A DNA stretch of 64,000 nucleotides from Allacma fusca (lineage: Eukaryota > Arthropoda > Collembola > Symphypleona > Sminthuridae). How positions within the stretch are numbered: position 1 is the first letter of the stretch; every line of letters begins with the position of its first letter. A model generated the notes under the pieces. That model was not told the DNA's origin and searched no databases. It saw only the letters and a program-made list of their open reading frames with translations. Below, in pieces: positions 15,628 through 30,226 of this stretch. The translations under genes were made by a program, and so were the position numbers. The DNA is taken from positions 4,865,060 through 4,929,059 of the forward strand of contig OX359247.1 in assembly GCA_947179485.1 (NCBI GenBank), in the 5' to 3' direction.

Positions 15628-16797
15628 GCTAATAGTTTCTACACGAGTATTACTTGGATACTGAAGGGTTGCCCGAATTAAAATATGATATTATATTTGC
15701 CAGCCCAGTTGAAATTGCCCTGAAGATGCCAAAACTGCCCATGATTTTGACCATTTCCCCTAGTCATTGAGGGTATCCTATTTTTAATTGTTAATCAAAT
15801 TATTTAACATCATTTTTACTGTATTTTTAATTTATTGTTTAAAACTTCTAGTAGTACTGCGTCAAAATAATAACCAGATGAATGAAATTAATTATGTTCT
15901 CGCGAATTGGCTATTGAACAATTCTTATATAGTGTAAGGATAACCAATTAAAACAAAATCATGAATGCTAAACCCTTCATAACAGAAAATTTGCTTTTCA
16001 ACTTCGGGAGCACAAAACAAAATCCAGACTAAAAACGTTCCATAGAAAATTTTAATAAACTCTCAAGGGAACTACTTTGTAGATCCCGAAGTTGAGAATT
16101 GTGAACATTGCCATAAAAACAGGACACAAGGTTAGTAAAGTTGGAGGAAAGCAGGATTTTCGGATCTTGCCATTTTTCATTAACGGTCTAATGTATTTAC
16201 AAAACAATATATTTGTAGTGTTTAAAATTATTATACCGTTTAAGTGGAGTCGAGCGTGATTTTTCCAAACAATAGTACATTAGATCTACTGACGATTATG
16301 CGCATAAATTTTAAATATTTGTAAGGTCACTTGGTTAGGGAAAAACAGTGAATACCGAAGTGTTTAGCAAGCCGTCAACCAGTCTTGTGCAGTGATTATC
16401 GATGAGAGTTAAAGTGCAATGGTTTTTTATATAACAATTATTAGAAGTCATAATTTTGATGTAATTGCCATGAGCGTTAAGTGTGTTTGAATTGAAACTA
16501 AGATTTCAATATAAGTGAAGAAGTAGCCGAAATCATCGAAGAATTAAATCAAAGTGAAGATGACTCAAAAAAAGGCCATAAGCCAGAGAAAAAATCAATA
16601 GCATACAGCCATTTCACTTACTGTGGTAAAAATCATAAATACTTTTGTAATTATTAGTTCATTTACTCATAAACTTCTAAAACAAACCGCATACTCTACA
16701 TATTTGCTTATAAGTAGATACAATTGTAGGTAATGCTCAAATTTTTTAATATTTTGTAGGCACTTGTATGTAGACTGCATATTTCGATGAAAAAATG
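15628..16797. other. Non-coding region, nothing recognised
   Basis: The sequence is AT-rich with no family signature and no long open frame. A short lysine- and glutamate-rich reading near 16500-16590 is too short and isolated to call. Confidence 0.35.
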
Positions 16798-16902
16798 TAT
16801 CGTTGGCTAAATTCTAAAAAGTACCATTTTCATTTGCGAACCCATTTAAAAAGCATAGGTTATGAAATGAAAATAGTACTTTTTAGAATTTAGCCAACGA
16901 TA
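16798..16902. repeat. Near-perfect 38-bp inverted repeat (hairpin)
   Basis: The left arm 16798-16835 starts TATCGTTGGCTAAATTC; the right arm 16865-16902 is its complement with one mismatch by eye. The loop is 29 bp. A third, diverged copy of the arm follows directly in the left-arm orientation (about 16903-16955, TATCGTTGGATAGATTTT). It is probably the end of a foldback or MITE element; the hAT MITE at 17006 begins just to its right. Confidence 0.7.
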
Positions 16903-17005
16903 TATCGTTGGATAGATTTTAAAAGGCACCATTTTTATATCGCAACCCATGCTTTTTAATTGAGGTATCCATTGAAAACGGTACGTTTTAGAATTTGGTT
17001 GACGG

Positions 17006-17610
17006 TAGAGCTTCCAATGTGTTCAACATTTGTGTTCCGTAGAAAATTCCGTTCCGTTCCGAAACCTACAAATAATATTGTTCCCGGTTCCGTTCCGACT
17101 GTCGGGACATCGGAATATTTTAAATGAAATCGTTCGGAACAAAGAAGTAAATTTTTGTTTCCGTCACAGTTTGTGTTCCGTTCCGGATTATGCTGGTTTT
17201 TCTTTCCGAACCCGTTCCGTTCCGAAGCATCCCGGGATTTTTTATTACATGTACATGAAATGCAATTTGCACTACCTGTAATATTTCCACAACAATATTT
17301 ATGTTCAAGTTTGATATTTGATTATAAATAATTCCTTTCTGTATTTTAAAATAGTAAGGACACTTCATTAACTGTACCGGTATCGGAACGGAACGGAACA
17401 GAACAATTCCGCTTTCCGATGACATAAATTTTATGTGACAGTTTTCGTACCGATGCTGTGAACTGTCCCGGTCCCAATATCATCGGTACAAGTGCTCATG
17501 TTCCGGTTTTGTCCCGATTCAATGACGGAACAAAAAGAATGTTCCGAAATTGTTCCGTTCCGTTTCCGAACACGGAACTTCGGGATTTCGGAAACCCGAA
17601 GGAAGCTCTA
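17006..17610. mobile_element. hAT-type MITE, TAGAGCTTCC termini, GTTCCG arrays (605 bp)
   Basis: The perfect 8-bp duplication is GTTGACGG (16998-17005 and 17611-17618). The termini are TAGAGCTTCC and GGAAGCTCTA. The ends are packed with GTTCCG/CGGAAC words in both orientations (17034-17235, 17380-17600). There is no transposase, and open frames across it come from the hexamer arrays. The terminus matches the element at 11596 apart from the last bases, which suggests related transposases. Confidence 0.85.
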
Positions 17611-17618
17611 GTTGACGG

Positions 17619-18116
17619 TATATATATTCGAACCTTTGATATTCCAAAATGCAGAATAAACCCCCATCTAGAGTTTCTTGAACATATGTTTTTTTATTTT
17701 TATTAACTTGCTGCAGTGCAAACGATTTCAATTTTATTGAACGATTTTATTGTCCATGACACCAGTAAGTGTGGATCTCCTCCAAAATGACGTGTTGTCG
17801 TGCAAAGTGAAAAGTTGATTCAACAGAATCATTTATTGTCTAAAATTATCCGTACACAAAAATCTTCGAAATAAGAGAGCATCTTAAAGAATATTACTTT
17901 GTCGTTCAATTCCGACAAAGATACATATCGGTTGTAGGTATAGGGACAAATCTCGGGAGTGATGTATGCAAGTTATAGGTAGGTCAAATTTCAGGAGTGA
18001 TCTATGAATGTTGGCTAAACTGTAGGCTCCACGAAAGAATCTAAAAATATGTAGAATAAAATTTAAGGAATGCAAATATTTTGCCCAGCTTAGGCTAACA
18101 ATAAGATTAACATTAA
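17619..18116. other. Non-coding region, nothing recognised
   Basis: The region is AT-rich. No gene, TIR or RNA signature was seen. Confidence 0.35.
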
Positions 18117-18120
18117 ATCA

Positions 18121-18339
18121 GTGGGCGAAATACCTGAAAGTCAAGTGCGGGTTCAGGTTCGGGTCGGGTTTACATCGGATCCAAACGTCAGGTAATTTTT
18201 CAGGTACGGATATACTAGAAATGCCCGACGAAAAATATTTGCTCGGATTCGACTGAGCAAGTTCGGGTCGAAGAAAATGTCAGGTGCGGATCGGGTTCAC
18301 GTGCGGATCCAGATTTTTTGGTACCTGAGAGCAGCTCTG
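18121..18339. mobile_element. Truncated MITE related to the CAGAGCTGC family
   Basis: The right end GAGAGCAGCTCTG and the interior words (CAGGTTCGGGTCGGG, TCAGGTAC) match the family at 49869-56826. The left end lacks the expected terminus and no target duplication is seen, so this is a truncated or rearranged copy. Confidence 0.5.
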
Positions 18340-20129
18340 AGCAGCACCGACGCAGTCTAGTGGCTTCCTCCACCAGTATTAAAATTCTATTGCCGAAATA
18401 TTTTTTTCTCAAATAGAATAATTTTTTAAATATTGACCGTTGCTTCTGAAATACAAATTCGTGTGTTATAATCTTACAGCACAGAACTTTTTAATACACA
18501 ATTTGCAATAAACTCACGAACCTAGAGAGCGCATTTAGGAGAGATTAGCCAATAGCCTTAGTAAAGACTTTTTAATTACTCCAATAAATTATAGTAAATA
18601 AAAATCCAAAAAATTACAAAACATCTTCTAAAACACAATTACTTGTGTATGTACATACACCTTTGCCCAAATTTCACCTTGTTCGGCAGTATCAGTTACA
18701 ACGATCTTGATATTTTCTTTAGACTTACCCCTCGAAAAAGCAATTAACATTCAGTTGTCCATGTGAAAATAAATGCCAATTTACAAAAACTTTGTCGCTG
18801 ACAATTGTTAACTGTTTTTCCAAATAATACTCTAATAGGGAACTGTCTTCTCTCTAATATAAATGGGTTGTCACTGCTTATGTTGTTATACATGTAGCCC
18901 GTGACAATATCCCCGCCCTTGCTACTGTATAGTGCTATTATGGTATACCAGTAAGCTTAGCCTTTATGATAATTTCTACTCGCGAAACTATAAAGCGCGT
19001 TAGGAGAGCGAGCAGTTTTAAAATTCATTTTTTGTTCGTGCCATCATAGTCGTTTTATTATAAAGAATAAAATGTACGTGTCGAAAACTTGTTTTGGAGG
19101 TCACGGCAAGTTTTTGTCCGCTTCATTTGGAATCGTGTTCCGAACAGCCGGCAGCAAGCCTTTTGCCTGTAAATGAATATTCACGCCGAGACTGCCGAGA
19201 CTGCAGCTACATACATACGTAATTCACACCACTTTTAACGCGACTATACGACGTTTAATTAGCAATAAAATATACAACGTATTCAAAGCTTCATTGCGCT
19301 CCTTCAAAAACTGTACCCACACATTACCTCAAAAGTTGAGAGGGCTGTAATATAGCTTTCAAAATACAGTTTGACCTGGTTTGCTTGTAATTTGTAACCA
19401 TTGATTCATCTGCCTGCTTTGGCGATTTGTCATGCTAAATGTCTCAAAACAATCCCCTATGTCTACTACTACCCGAGCATTCAAGATAACCTTGAAAGCC
19501 AAACCTAATATATATATATACAATCACTCTTTTGTTAGCGAAATTGCACATGAATCCCACAAAACAGCTGCTCATAGAAGTTCGTTAAAAAGCATCTCGA
19601 AAAGCATTGAATATGTTGCTCAAAGTTATCAAATGTAATTTTAGACAGCATGTATAGAGGAGTATTCGTCGGACTCACCGGTGGAAGTTATTGGAAATGT
19701 GGCTGACGGGAATCAGATCGAATTTGCCCATATTACCGACGTTAAAAGTTTATTTTTTAAATAATAATAGGTTCTTTGCAATTGCTATTTTGCGTTTTTC
19801 CGAGAAGGGAAAACCAAAATAATATGGCCGAGATTTCAAGTTTCCCCACCGGTAATCATTTGTTGGTCTATTTTATTATTTATCTTTTTCTTCCTTCAAA
19901 ATTTATTTTTTTCGCACGAACACGCCGACCGATTTGAATCAATAAGTAACTACAAGTTTTTGACACAAACAATGACAATAAAAATTTTGAACGAGATCGG
20001 CCAAGTAGTTTTTGTCTGTGTTTTTGTTTTGATGACGTTTACAGGGGAGGGAGGTCACGGAAAAATGACTTTAAGATGACGATAGGGGGAGCAGGGTAAA
20101 AAATCCGGAAAAAATGAAACGTAATATGT
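18340..20129. other. Non-coding region with an old dispersed-repeat fragment
   Basis: No gene was recognised. About 19920-20020 carries the ACCGATTT...GAACGAGATCGG...AGTAGTTTTT order of words also seen at 11490-12480 and 29660-30110, so part of this stretch is an old repeat. The small open frame 19432-19638 has no family signature. Confidence 0.35.
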
Positions 20130-20137
20130 CCACACTC

Positions 20138-20820
20138 CAAAGCTGGGCAAAACGATGGCGTATCCTAAATACTACATACATTTTATAGTTTACGAAGAGC
20201 ATACATTTTGTATACATAAATTTGTCCAGAAATGCAATCATTCATATATGCATACATAAATTTGTCCCGAAATGTAATCATTCATATATGCATACATAAA
20301 TTTGTCCCGAAATGTAATCATACATATATTCATCCTATAAATAAATTTATGCATAAATATATTTAACGTTACGTAAGTATTTTACGTTCAATAAGTATGA
20401 ACGTTCTGAACCTTTATAAAAACTAATGAAGCATGGCTTCGCGCGTGTATATTGTTAATTAGTTAAGTTTAAAATTATTAATTTCTAGTTTCGTAGGTTT
20501 CAGTCACAACGTATAGAAATCGTTTGCATTGCAGCAGGAAATAATAATGCGAATACACCAATAAACACAGACCGTGCCAAGAAAATACAGATGGAGCTCG
20601 CTGAACATATACGGTGCATACATAATACATACCTAAATCTCCCCGGCCTTTTAAACATACATGCTCGTAAATACAGTATTCATACCATACATATATCATA
20701 CATTTTTTAGTGGAAACACGCAGCCTACATAAAATACATACAAATATTCGGAAAATGTGCGAACATACATAAAAAACTGCGTATATTTATGCATAAATGT
20801 AGGATATGTGCCCAGCTTTG
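20138..20820. mobile_element. hAT-type MITE, CAAAGCTGGGC termini with 40-bp tandem repeat (683 bp)
   Basis: The perfect 8-bp duplication is CCACACTC (20130-20137 and 20821-20828). The termini are CAAAGCTGGGC and GCCCAGCTTTG. The interior is rich in ATACATAA/TTATGTAT words. Three 40-bp tandem units (starting 20221, 20261 and 20301, each beginning TTTGTCC) lie in the left half. There is no transposase. Confidence 0.85.
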
Positions 20821-20828
20821 CCACACTC

Positions 20829-21350
20829 CGTTAATGAGCCAGCGCTACGACCAGCTCGATTCCACAGTTTTCTCTATTAATATTATTGCTCGATGTCTTA
20901 ACTATCTCTCCCTAGGGTATTTGCTTCGTTTTATCTCCCTAAAATCGTGCATTTCCTGATTAGGTGTGTAGCCTTCGCACGTTCTTACTAAAGAGTCCTG
21001 CGAGTATATGTTTTGTAGGATTATAATAATCTTTCCAGAGTGGTAGGAAATGAAACTTTCCTTATAATAACAGGCAGTTAACACTATCGTATACAATCAT
21101 AATCTACAAACAATGCGCATATTTTCCTACCTGGAAATCTTAAGTGGTGTTGAATTATCCCCGACAGAGTAAAGAAATATATAGACATTTACATAAATGA
21201 TCGCTTTTCTAAAACCTGCCTGTGATTCCCTGCACGAGTTTGCCCGTATACTCAACCTGCCCGGTTTAATATGGGTGAAGCAGCTTATTAGGGAAATTCC
21301 TCTATCATTTGCTAGGTGATGCCTATCCAACATTTTAAACATTCTAATAA
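20829..21350 (-). pseudogene. Non-LTR retrotransposon reverse transcriptase fragment
   Basis: Minus-strand frames give RT-like phrases: ESQAGFRKA (about 21225), the QAGFR block common in LINE reverse transcriptases, and IIIILQNIYSQDSLVRTCEGYT (about 21030-20950), in the expected order but in different frames. The same sequence, differently decayed, recurs at about 35600-36060; both share AATTATCCCCGACAGAGTAA. Both are remnants of one LINE family. The 8-bp-flanked MITE at 20138 is inserted just beside it. Confidence 0.5.
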
Positions 21351-21414
21351 TTGTTTTCAGTTAAACCTTGTTTTCCCGTTACCAATAATTATGAAATTGT
21401 CCACGCACCACCTG

Positions 21415-22342
21415 CAGAGCTTCTGTTGGGGACAAAATTCTTGTCCCGTCCCTGTCCCGATATTTTCTCAAAACCTTTGTCCCCAGTCCCGTCCCGACAA
21501 TCGGGACACGGTGACAAAAACCATGTCCCCGTCCCGTCCCCAAAAAATTAAAAAAACGTTGTCCCCGGTCCCGTCCCGAAAGTCGGGACATGGGGACAAA
21601 AATCTTGTCCCCGTCCCGTCCCCAAAATTTTTAAAAAACGATGTCCCCGGTCCCGTTTCCAAAATTAAAAAAAAATATTGTCCTCGGTCCCGAAAATCGT
21701 GGCATGTGGACAAAATTCCTGTACCGTCCCGATAATTACTGAAAACAGTTGTCGACATTCTCATACCGAAAATCGGAACATGAGGAAAATTTCGTACAAA
21801 AAATATTTGTACCAAAAACATAAAAAACACATTTATATAATTGTGGCTCCAAGATTCTTCCTTAACTTTTTGAGCAACAAGCCTCATTTTCTACAACCTA
21901 AAATCGAATGTCTTACATTCGGTGAAATAGTGTTCACAGAATAGTTTACTCATGAGCATTAAAGCTGAAACGTTATCCTTGTTCTGCTATGCTTGCTCGT
22001 CCCGTCCCGTTATACACACAACCAAAAAGCATGTCCCGTCCCGAATATAATGGGGACAATTGTTTTTGTCCCAGTCCCGTCCCGAATATGGTGGGGACAA
22101 TTTGTTTTGTCCCCGTCCCGTCCCTGATATAATGGGGACATTTTTTTTGTCCCCGTCCCGTCCCTGATATAATGGGGACATTTTTTTTGTCCCCGTCCCG
22201 TCCCTGATATAATGGGGACATTTTTTTTGTCCCCGTCCCGTCCCGACTACGACATGGGGACAATTATTTTGTCCCCGGGGACGTCCCGTCCCGGTCCGTC
22301 GAGTGTCCCGACGTCCCGTCCCCGTCCCCGGCAGAAGCTCTT
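21415..22342. mobile_element. hAT-type MITE, AGAGCTTCTG termini, GTCCCG arrays (928 bp)
   Basis: The perfect 8-bp duplication is ACCACCTG (21407-21414 and 22343-22350). The left end is CAGAGCTTCTG and the right end CAGAAGCTCTT. Almost the whole element is made of GTCCCG/CGGGAC and GGGGACA words. It includes three identical 40-bp units at 22121-22240 preceded by two diverged ones. The long open frames here (for example 21316-21735 and 21973-22263) are repeat artefacts. Confidence 0.85.
22121..22240. repeat. 3 x 40-bp identical tandem repeat
   Basis: The units start TCCCTGATATAATGGGGACA at 22121, 22161 and 22201 and are identical by eye. Two older units precede them (about 22040-22120). The recent homogenisation suggests slippage or unequal exchange inside the MITE. 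Confidence 0.85.
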
Positions 22343-22350
22343 ACCACCTG

Positions 22351-23492
22351 TAGCCAATTTTCGGAAATATTTTTGAAATACACGTTTGTAATTTCATCTC
22401 TTAATGATCTTTTGAATATATTGCCAGTTTTAAGTGCTACGTTTATCTCAAACACTGCTAATGCTCTATCTAAAAATATTTCTCACACATTCCAATAGTA
22501 ATTATATGGTAGTTCCTTTTGCTTGCATTATTTTGTTTTAGAGTAATTCCCATGTGGGCTTAAGCACTTCCAATTTTTGCAAACTATTTCGGTTACATTT
22601 CCTTGAATTGTTTACCAGAGTTGCCTCGAATGTCGACATTGCTAATTTTTTCTCTCGTTACAATCAACTTTCTTTGAATTACATAATCTCTTGAAAGCAT
22701 GCTTGATTCTGGGAAATTATTATCTTAATGCTACCAAGTGTACAGAGTGGATGGAGTTTTCCAGCCGCCTGATTTCAGTAGAGATTGGAAGAGGGATTGT
22801 TATTGCGAAGTAGAGGTAAGATTCGGGCTTGACTTCAGGCCCGAACCCGGAGGAAACCCGAACAAATACTGTAATGTCAGATGCGGATTGTGTTCTGCAC
22901 AAGTGAGTTGAGTGCATAAAGGCTCAATTTGATATTTTTTTGAACATAATCTCCAGGATGAAATATTCATTACATTCATTACAGAGTTTGTACCGAACTT
23001 CTTCCAGTTTACAAAAGCTAATGATCTGAAAATTGAACTTCTAATAGGGGTGTGTTTTTTTTCAAAGCGGATAGCGACGAAAGTCACTTTTTTAAACAAC
23101 ATTTTCATATAACTACTTAAATGCAGAGCGATATGAAAAAAATGTGCAAACAATATTTTTCCGTTAAAACGATTTTGAAGGTCAAAAACCGAATAAACTC
23201 GAAAACTAGATCAAATATTTTTTACATCCATAATTTAATTTTAAAAGGCAAACTGCCTATCTACATTCAAGATTTTTTTTCACTATGGGCCCACTGCATT
23301 GGTACTACAATTTAAAATTTAAAAATGTGTTACATTACAGTGGGCCCGTCTTTAAAATCGAGAAAGACCGAAACGGGTAATTCATATAAGAGACCACGCA
23401 AGTGTGCTTTTACGTACACACGCAGGATTGTCTTGTGGAAGTGAAAGTTAGAGGCGCGCAGTCTAGCAGAGTAATGAGTATGTAGCCCTTAC
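22351..23492. other. Non-coding region, nothing certain
   Basis: A short stretch at about 22810-22865 has GCCCGAACCCGG-like words similar to MITE interiors and may be a fragment. Otherwise the region is AT-rich with no gene recognised. Confidence 0.35.
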
Positions 23493-23500
23493 ATGTACAC

Positions 23501-24802
23501 CAGAGCTGCGTTCGGGTCAAATATTTTGAGGATCCGAACTTGAACTTGACCTACACTTGAACTTTCAAGTAGATATTTGTCAGTACCCGAACTTGGCGTT
23601 TCGGGTCCCAGTAATTACTTGTCATACCAAGTCATAGCGTGCAAGTAATATTTCCTAAACCCGAACTTGATCTGATACTTGAATGTCGGGTCCATAAATC
23701 TTGAGAACCGAACTTGGAATTGACTTGAACCCGAACTTGGACTTCAAGTAATTACTTGAATCTTGCAACTTTGTAGTATAAAGTCGCAAAACCATTCCAA
23801 CGGGTGGAGCTAAGATTTTTAATTTCCATTGTCTCTATTAAATTCAGATGCGGGTTCACTCATGGTTTTTTCCTAGTGTTACAGTCTAACCGGACAATTT
23901 ACTTCAACTGTTTTTCAAAAATGAGGAAAAATTAGAAGAATAGTTTTAAGCACGACAATTTACAGAATACACAACAGTCACTCCATATGAAAGTGAGCTC
24001 CAGCTTCTGTGCATATCTCTGGAGGCATGGTTGCTAGTAAGGATGCCAATGGTCTGGTCTGGACCATTTATAATGTTGCGTTATTGGTCTGGTCCGAACC
24101 ATTTATAATGGTCCGTTATTGGTCTGGTCCCAGATTTGTATGGTCTGGTCCGGTCTGATTCAACACTTGGACCACACCAGATACAATTGGTCCAGCTTCA
24201 GGACCAGACCAGACCTGATCACAGGGCCATGGTCTCAAACGTACGCAAATTAAAAATTTATGAATTAACGAAATCCCATGGAACAAATTAAAACTGACAT
24301 TAAATGTCATAAGTAAAAATAAAAATAAAAAGAATTTAACGGAATAAGATGTAATTATTTAATTGCTGTCAATGGCGTTCTGGACCATGGTCCGGAGCAT
24401 GGTCTTTGGTCTGGTCTGGTCTGAACGACTGGATCAGACCAGACCATTGGCATCACTAGTTTCTAGAATGTGTGTTGCAGAAGTGCGAACAACCGACGGC
24501 TAAGAACGCACAAAGTAATCAAACATTGGAACTAAGATACTTGAATCGGTACTTGAAAGTCCATGTTCGGGTTCAAGTAAAATCCATGCCCAGACCCGAA
24601 CTTGAACTTGATCCTTAGTGCAAGTCAATTCTGTGGGCTTGCACTTGGACCAGAACCGACTTGAAGTTGCAAGTTCGGATCCAGCAAATACTTGAACTTG
24701 ACCCGATTCAACCAAGTAGAAACGCTCATGATCCCGAACTTGATCCGAACTTGACCTGACTTGATACTTGTCAAGTACTACTTGAACTTGAGCGCAGCTC
24801 TG
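23501..24802. mobile_element. hAT-type MITE, CAGAGCTGCGTTC termini (1302 bp, with nested MITE)
   Basis: The perfect 8-bp duplication is ATGTACAC (23493-23500 and 24803-24810). The termini are CAGAGCTGCGTTC and GAGCGCAGCTCTG. The subterminal arrays are made of AACTTGA and GACCCGAACTTG words (23510-23770 and 24540-24795). It belongs to the same terminal family as 9464-11169, but its arrays contain CCGAAC in addition to TCAAGT. A second MITE sits inside it at 24038-24458. Confidence 0.85.
24038..24458. mobile_element. Nested hAT-type MITE, GATGCCAATGGTCTGG termini (421 bp)
   Basis: The ends TAAGGATGCCAATGGTCTGG and CCAGACCATTGGCATCACTA are inverted repeats. The flanks GTTGCTAG (24030-24037) and GTTTCTAG (24459-24466) match at 7 of 8 bases. 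The interior is built from GGTCTGGTC/GACCAGACC words. It inserted after the surrounding MITE (23501-24802). Confidence 0.75.
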
Positions 24803-24810
24803 ATGTACAC

Positions 24811-25856
24811 AAACAGCCGCATGGCGTAGCTCCTTATTGCTGTTGGTTTGATAATATTCCGAAAACCATTTGCCTTTTGTGGTTATTTAAATCTTACGTA
24901 TTCGTCATTTCAAGTCTCCATTAGTGAGTGGCCACCTACGGACTGCAGTTTCAGCGTATATGACTGCAAATTACCTATTATTTATCTGTTTTATCAGCAC
25001 AGTACCATTTTGGATTGGCGGGACTCAGAAGTCAAAAAAACTAAACCGTTTTTAATTTTCAAGAATGGACATCCCCAAGGCTCGTCCTTGTCCAACTCTG
25101 TATGTAATGCCAACCTCAGACAAAATTTCAATGCGTGCATAAAAATCTATGTATGATTAATGAAATATATGTTCACGTGTTTGTAGGAGTTTGGCAAAGA
25201 CCGATTTACCTGTAAAATAATATCGGCTTAAAAAATTGATATTTTTACTAGAATTAGGAAAATAATTGATTTTAGCAACAATTCACTGATTATGTACGAT
25301 GAAAACGTGACGAACTTTAACTTAACCCCTCAAGTTACCGGAACTAAGAACGTCCGACTTCAAATTTCTAAATTTCAATCTAAGTTGTGTCTGAACCGAT
25401 TTTCACCGAAGTCGGTGAATAGCAGGTAAAATCTATTTAAGCCAAATAAGAAGTATATATAGGCGATAACCTATGCAAATTCCGAATGTTTTATTAAATA
25501 TAAATAATAAATTTTGAACAATGGTCTCCCTTTAATTAACATGGCGTCAATCCCAAACTTATACAAATTGGACAATAGTCTCTAAAATTAATTCAGACAG
25601 ACGGATATTGTATAAATAATTGTTTGTAGTACTTTCACTTCCTGTTTAAGTGTTGTGAATTGTGGGGACAGACTTTCAAATATTTGCTTTCACAAACCGT
25701 TTGGACTGCAGTCCAGGAGAAACGATTCAATTCGGTCCAACATTGTGGATTGAATCGTTCGGTTCAGTCCAATTGAGGATTGAATCGAAAAAATCGTGAA
25801 TCGGACTGAATCGAATAGAAAATTTTCGGTCCCGGACTGAATCGGTCCGACCACTA
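24811..25856. other. Non-coding region, possible decayed repeats
   Basis: No gene was recognised. The open frame 24848-25156 lacks any family signature. About 25320-25640 resembles an old dispersed repeat (AGTTACCGGAACTAAG...CAGACAGACGGA). About 25680-25856 has GGACTGAATCGGTCC-type words and ends GTCCGACCACTAT, which resembles the CAGTGGTCGG hAT terminus. No target duplication was found. Confidence 0.35.
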
Positions 25857-25937
25857 TGGCAGCATATCTGTTTTACTAACTTTAGGTATAGATGTAGCGG
25901 TAAATGCCTAGAGAATTAGCTACAATTATTAATTATA

Positions 25938-29048
<3,111 letters not shown>

Positions 29049-29614
29049 TTCTTGTTAAACACCTTTACATTGGTGTAATCAAAGAGGAAAAATATTTGTA
29101 AATAGGTTTAATCTATCTTAAGCCCTGAAGATGATTTTTGTTGAGAAACACGACTGGTCATTCAAATCTAAATTAGAATTGGAATCGGTATTTCATCCTT
29201 TTTTGATATTTTCATCGGATTTGATATTCTGAAATAAATTTGTTCAAGTATTTAAATTCATATTGAATCAGGAACTATCAGTATTCGAATTATTTATTCA
29301 AAATATGTCTGAATACTGCATCCGATAGTTAGATTTCAGAAGAATTCATCATAGATTGAGTTAACCTCATAATTTCAAAAAATAAAATTGAGCTTTTTAC
29401 CCGGTGATAACATTATCTTTAAAATACTATTCGTTGGATTACAAAATTTGTCGTTAAGTTTGTGACTCCACAAAATTAAGAAGAACAAAGAAACTCATTT
29501 TATTTCCGGAATTGTATTCGCTTCAATGTAGGCAATCAATTAGCTTTCTTTTACGTGGGAAAGAGATTGTTACAGATAAAATCATCGCTACGCGATAATT
29601 TGAGGCTTCGCGTA

Positions 29615-30151
29615 AGGTGGCGTCAGTTGCTCAGCTACCGCCGTCAAAGTGTGACGAATTATGAGTTTTTGTCGAAATTTCAGATATTTCCCGAAAAAAC
29701 TAGCAGACCGATTTAAACCATATAATCAATAACTATTACTATTTGTAAAATCAATATTCACACAAAAAATTCATTGAAATCGATTCAGTAGTTTTAGAGA
29801 TAACTGTCATTTGACTTGAATTCCGAAATTTCAGGTTTGTTTCCGAAAAAACTACCGGGCCGATTTCAACCACATTGGCAATAAACATTACTATTTACAT
29901 AAGAAATTACTCACAAACAAAATCATTGAAATACATTCAATTGTTTCGGAGATAACCGTAATTTAACTTGAAGTCCAATTCAAGAATTGTTTTCTCAAAA
30001 ACTATCGGGCCGACTTCAACCAAATACGAACTCAGCCTTACGTTTGACACAAGTAATAATAAAAAATTTCATTGAAACCGTGCCAGTAGTTATGTGGAAT
30101 CGTGCTTAAGGACACACGGAGGCTATTTTACTAGTGCGCTGACGCCACCCT
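29615..30151. mobile_element. MITE with AGG(G)TGGCGTCAG ends and three internal ~150-bp repeats
   Basis: The inverted ends are AGGTGGCGTCAG (29615-29626) and CTGACGCCACCCT (30139-30151). The inserted segment is absent from the paralogous site in copy 1 (about 7705); its outer limits there are roughly 29578-30153. Inside, three tandem, diverged units of about 150 bp each run from a CCGAAAAAACTA-like phrase through GGGCCGATTTCAACCA to TTCATTGAAA and AGTAGTTTT. The same unit structure appears in old fragments elsewhere in the window. No target duplication was established. Confidence 0.6.
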
Positions 30152-30226
30152 AAAAAGCATGGAGGTCACTTTTTGAATAATTACAGATAATGTATTCATT
30201 TTGATTGTGAGAACTAGAGTGTCCCT

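Noticed and set aside
17030-17731. Open frames on both strands around 17.0-17.7 kb
   Set aside because: Products of GTTCCG arrays in the MITE at 17006-17610.
22040-22240. CRISPR-like regular repeats
   Set aside because: The 40-bp units are directly adjacent with no unique spacers, lie inside a transposon and are in a eukaryotic genome.
21316-22263. Several long overlapping open frames on both strands rich in Pro/Ser/Gly/Asp
   Set aside because: They read through the GTCCCG/GGGGACA arrays of a MITE with clear ends and target duplication; open in many frames because the repeat lacks stops.
24848-25156. 102-codon plus-strand frame
   Set aside because: No signature, and its flanks look like repeat DNA; not enough to call a gene.
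25680-25856. MITE with GTGG...CCAC ends next to the copy-2 duplication border
   Set aside because: Words and one end resemble a CAGTGGTCGG element, but the left end and target duplication could not be found.
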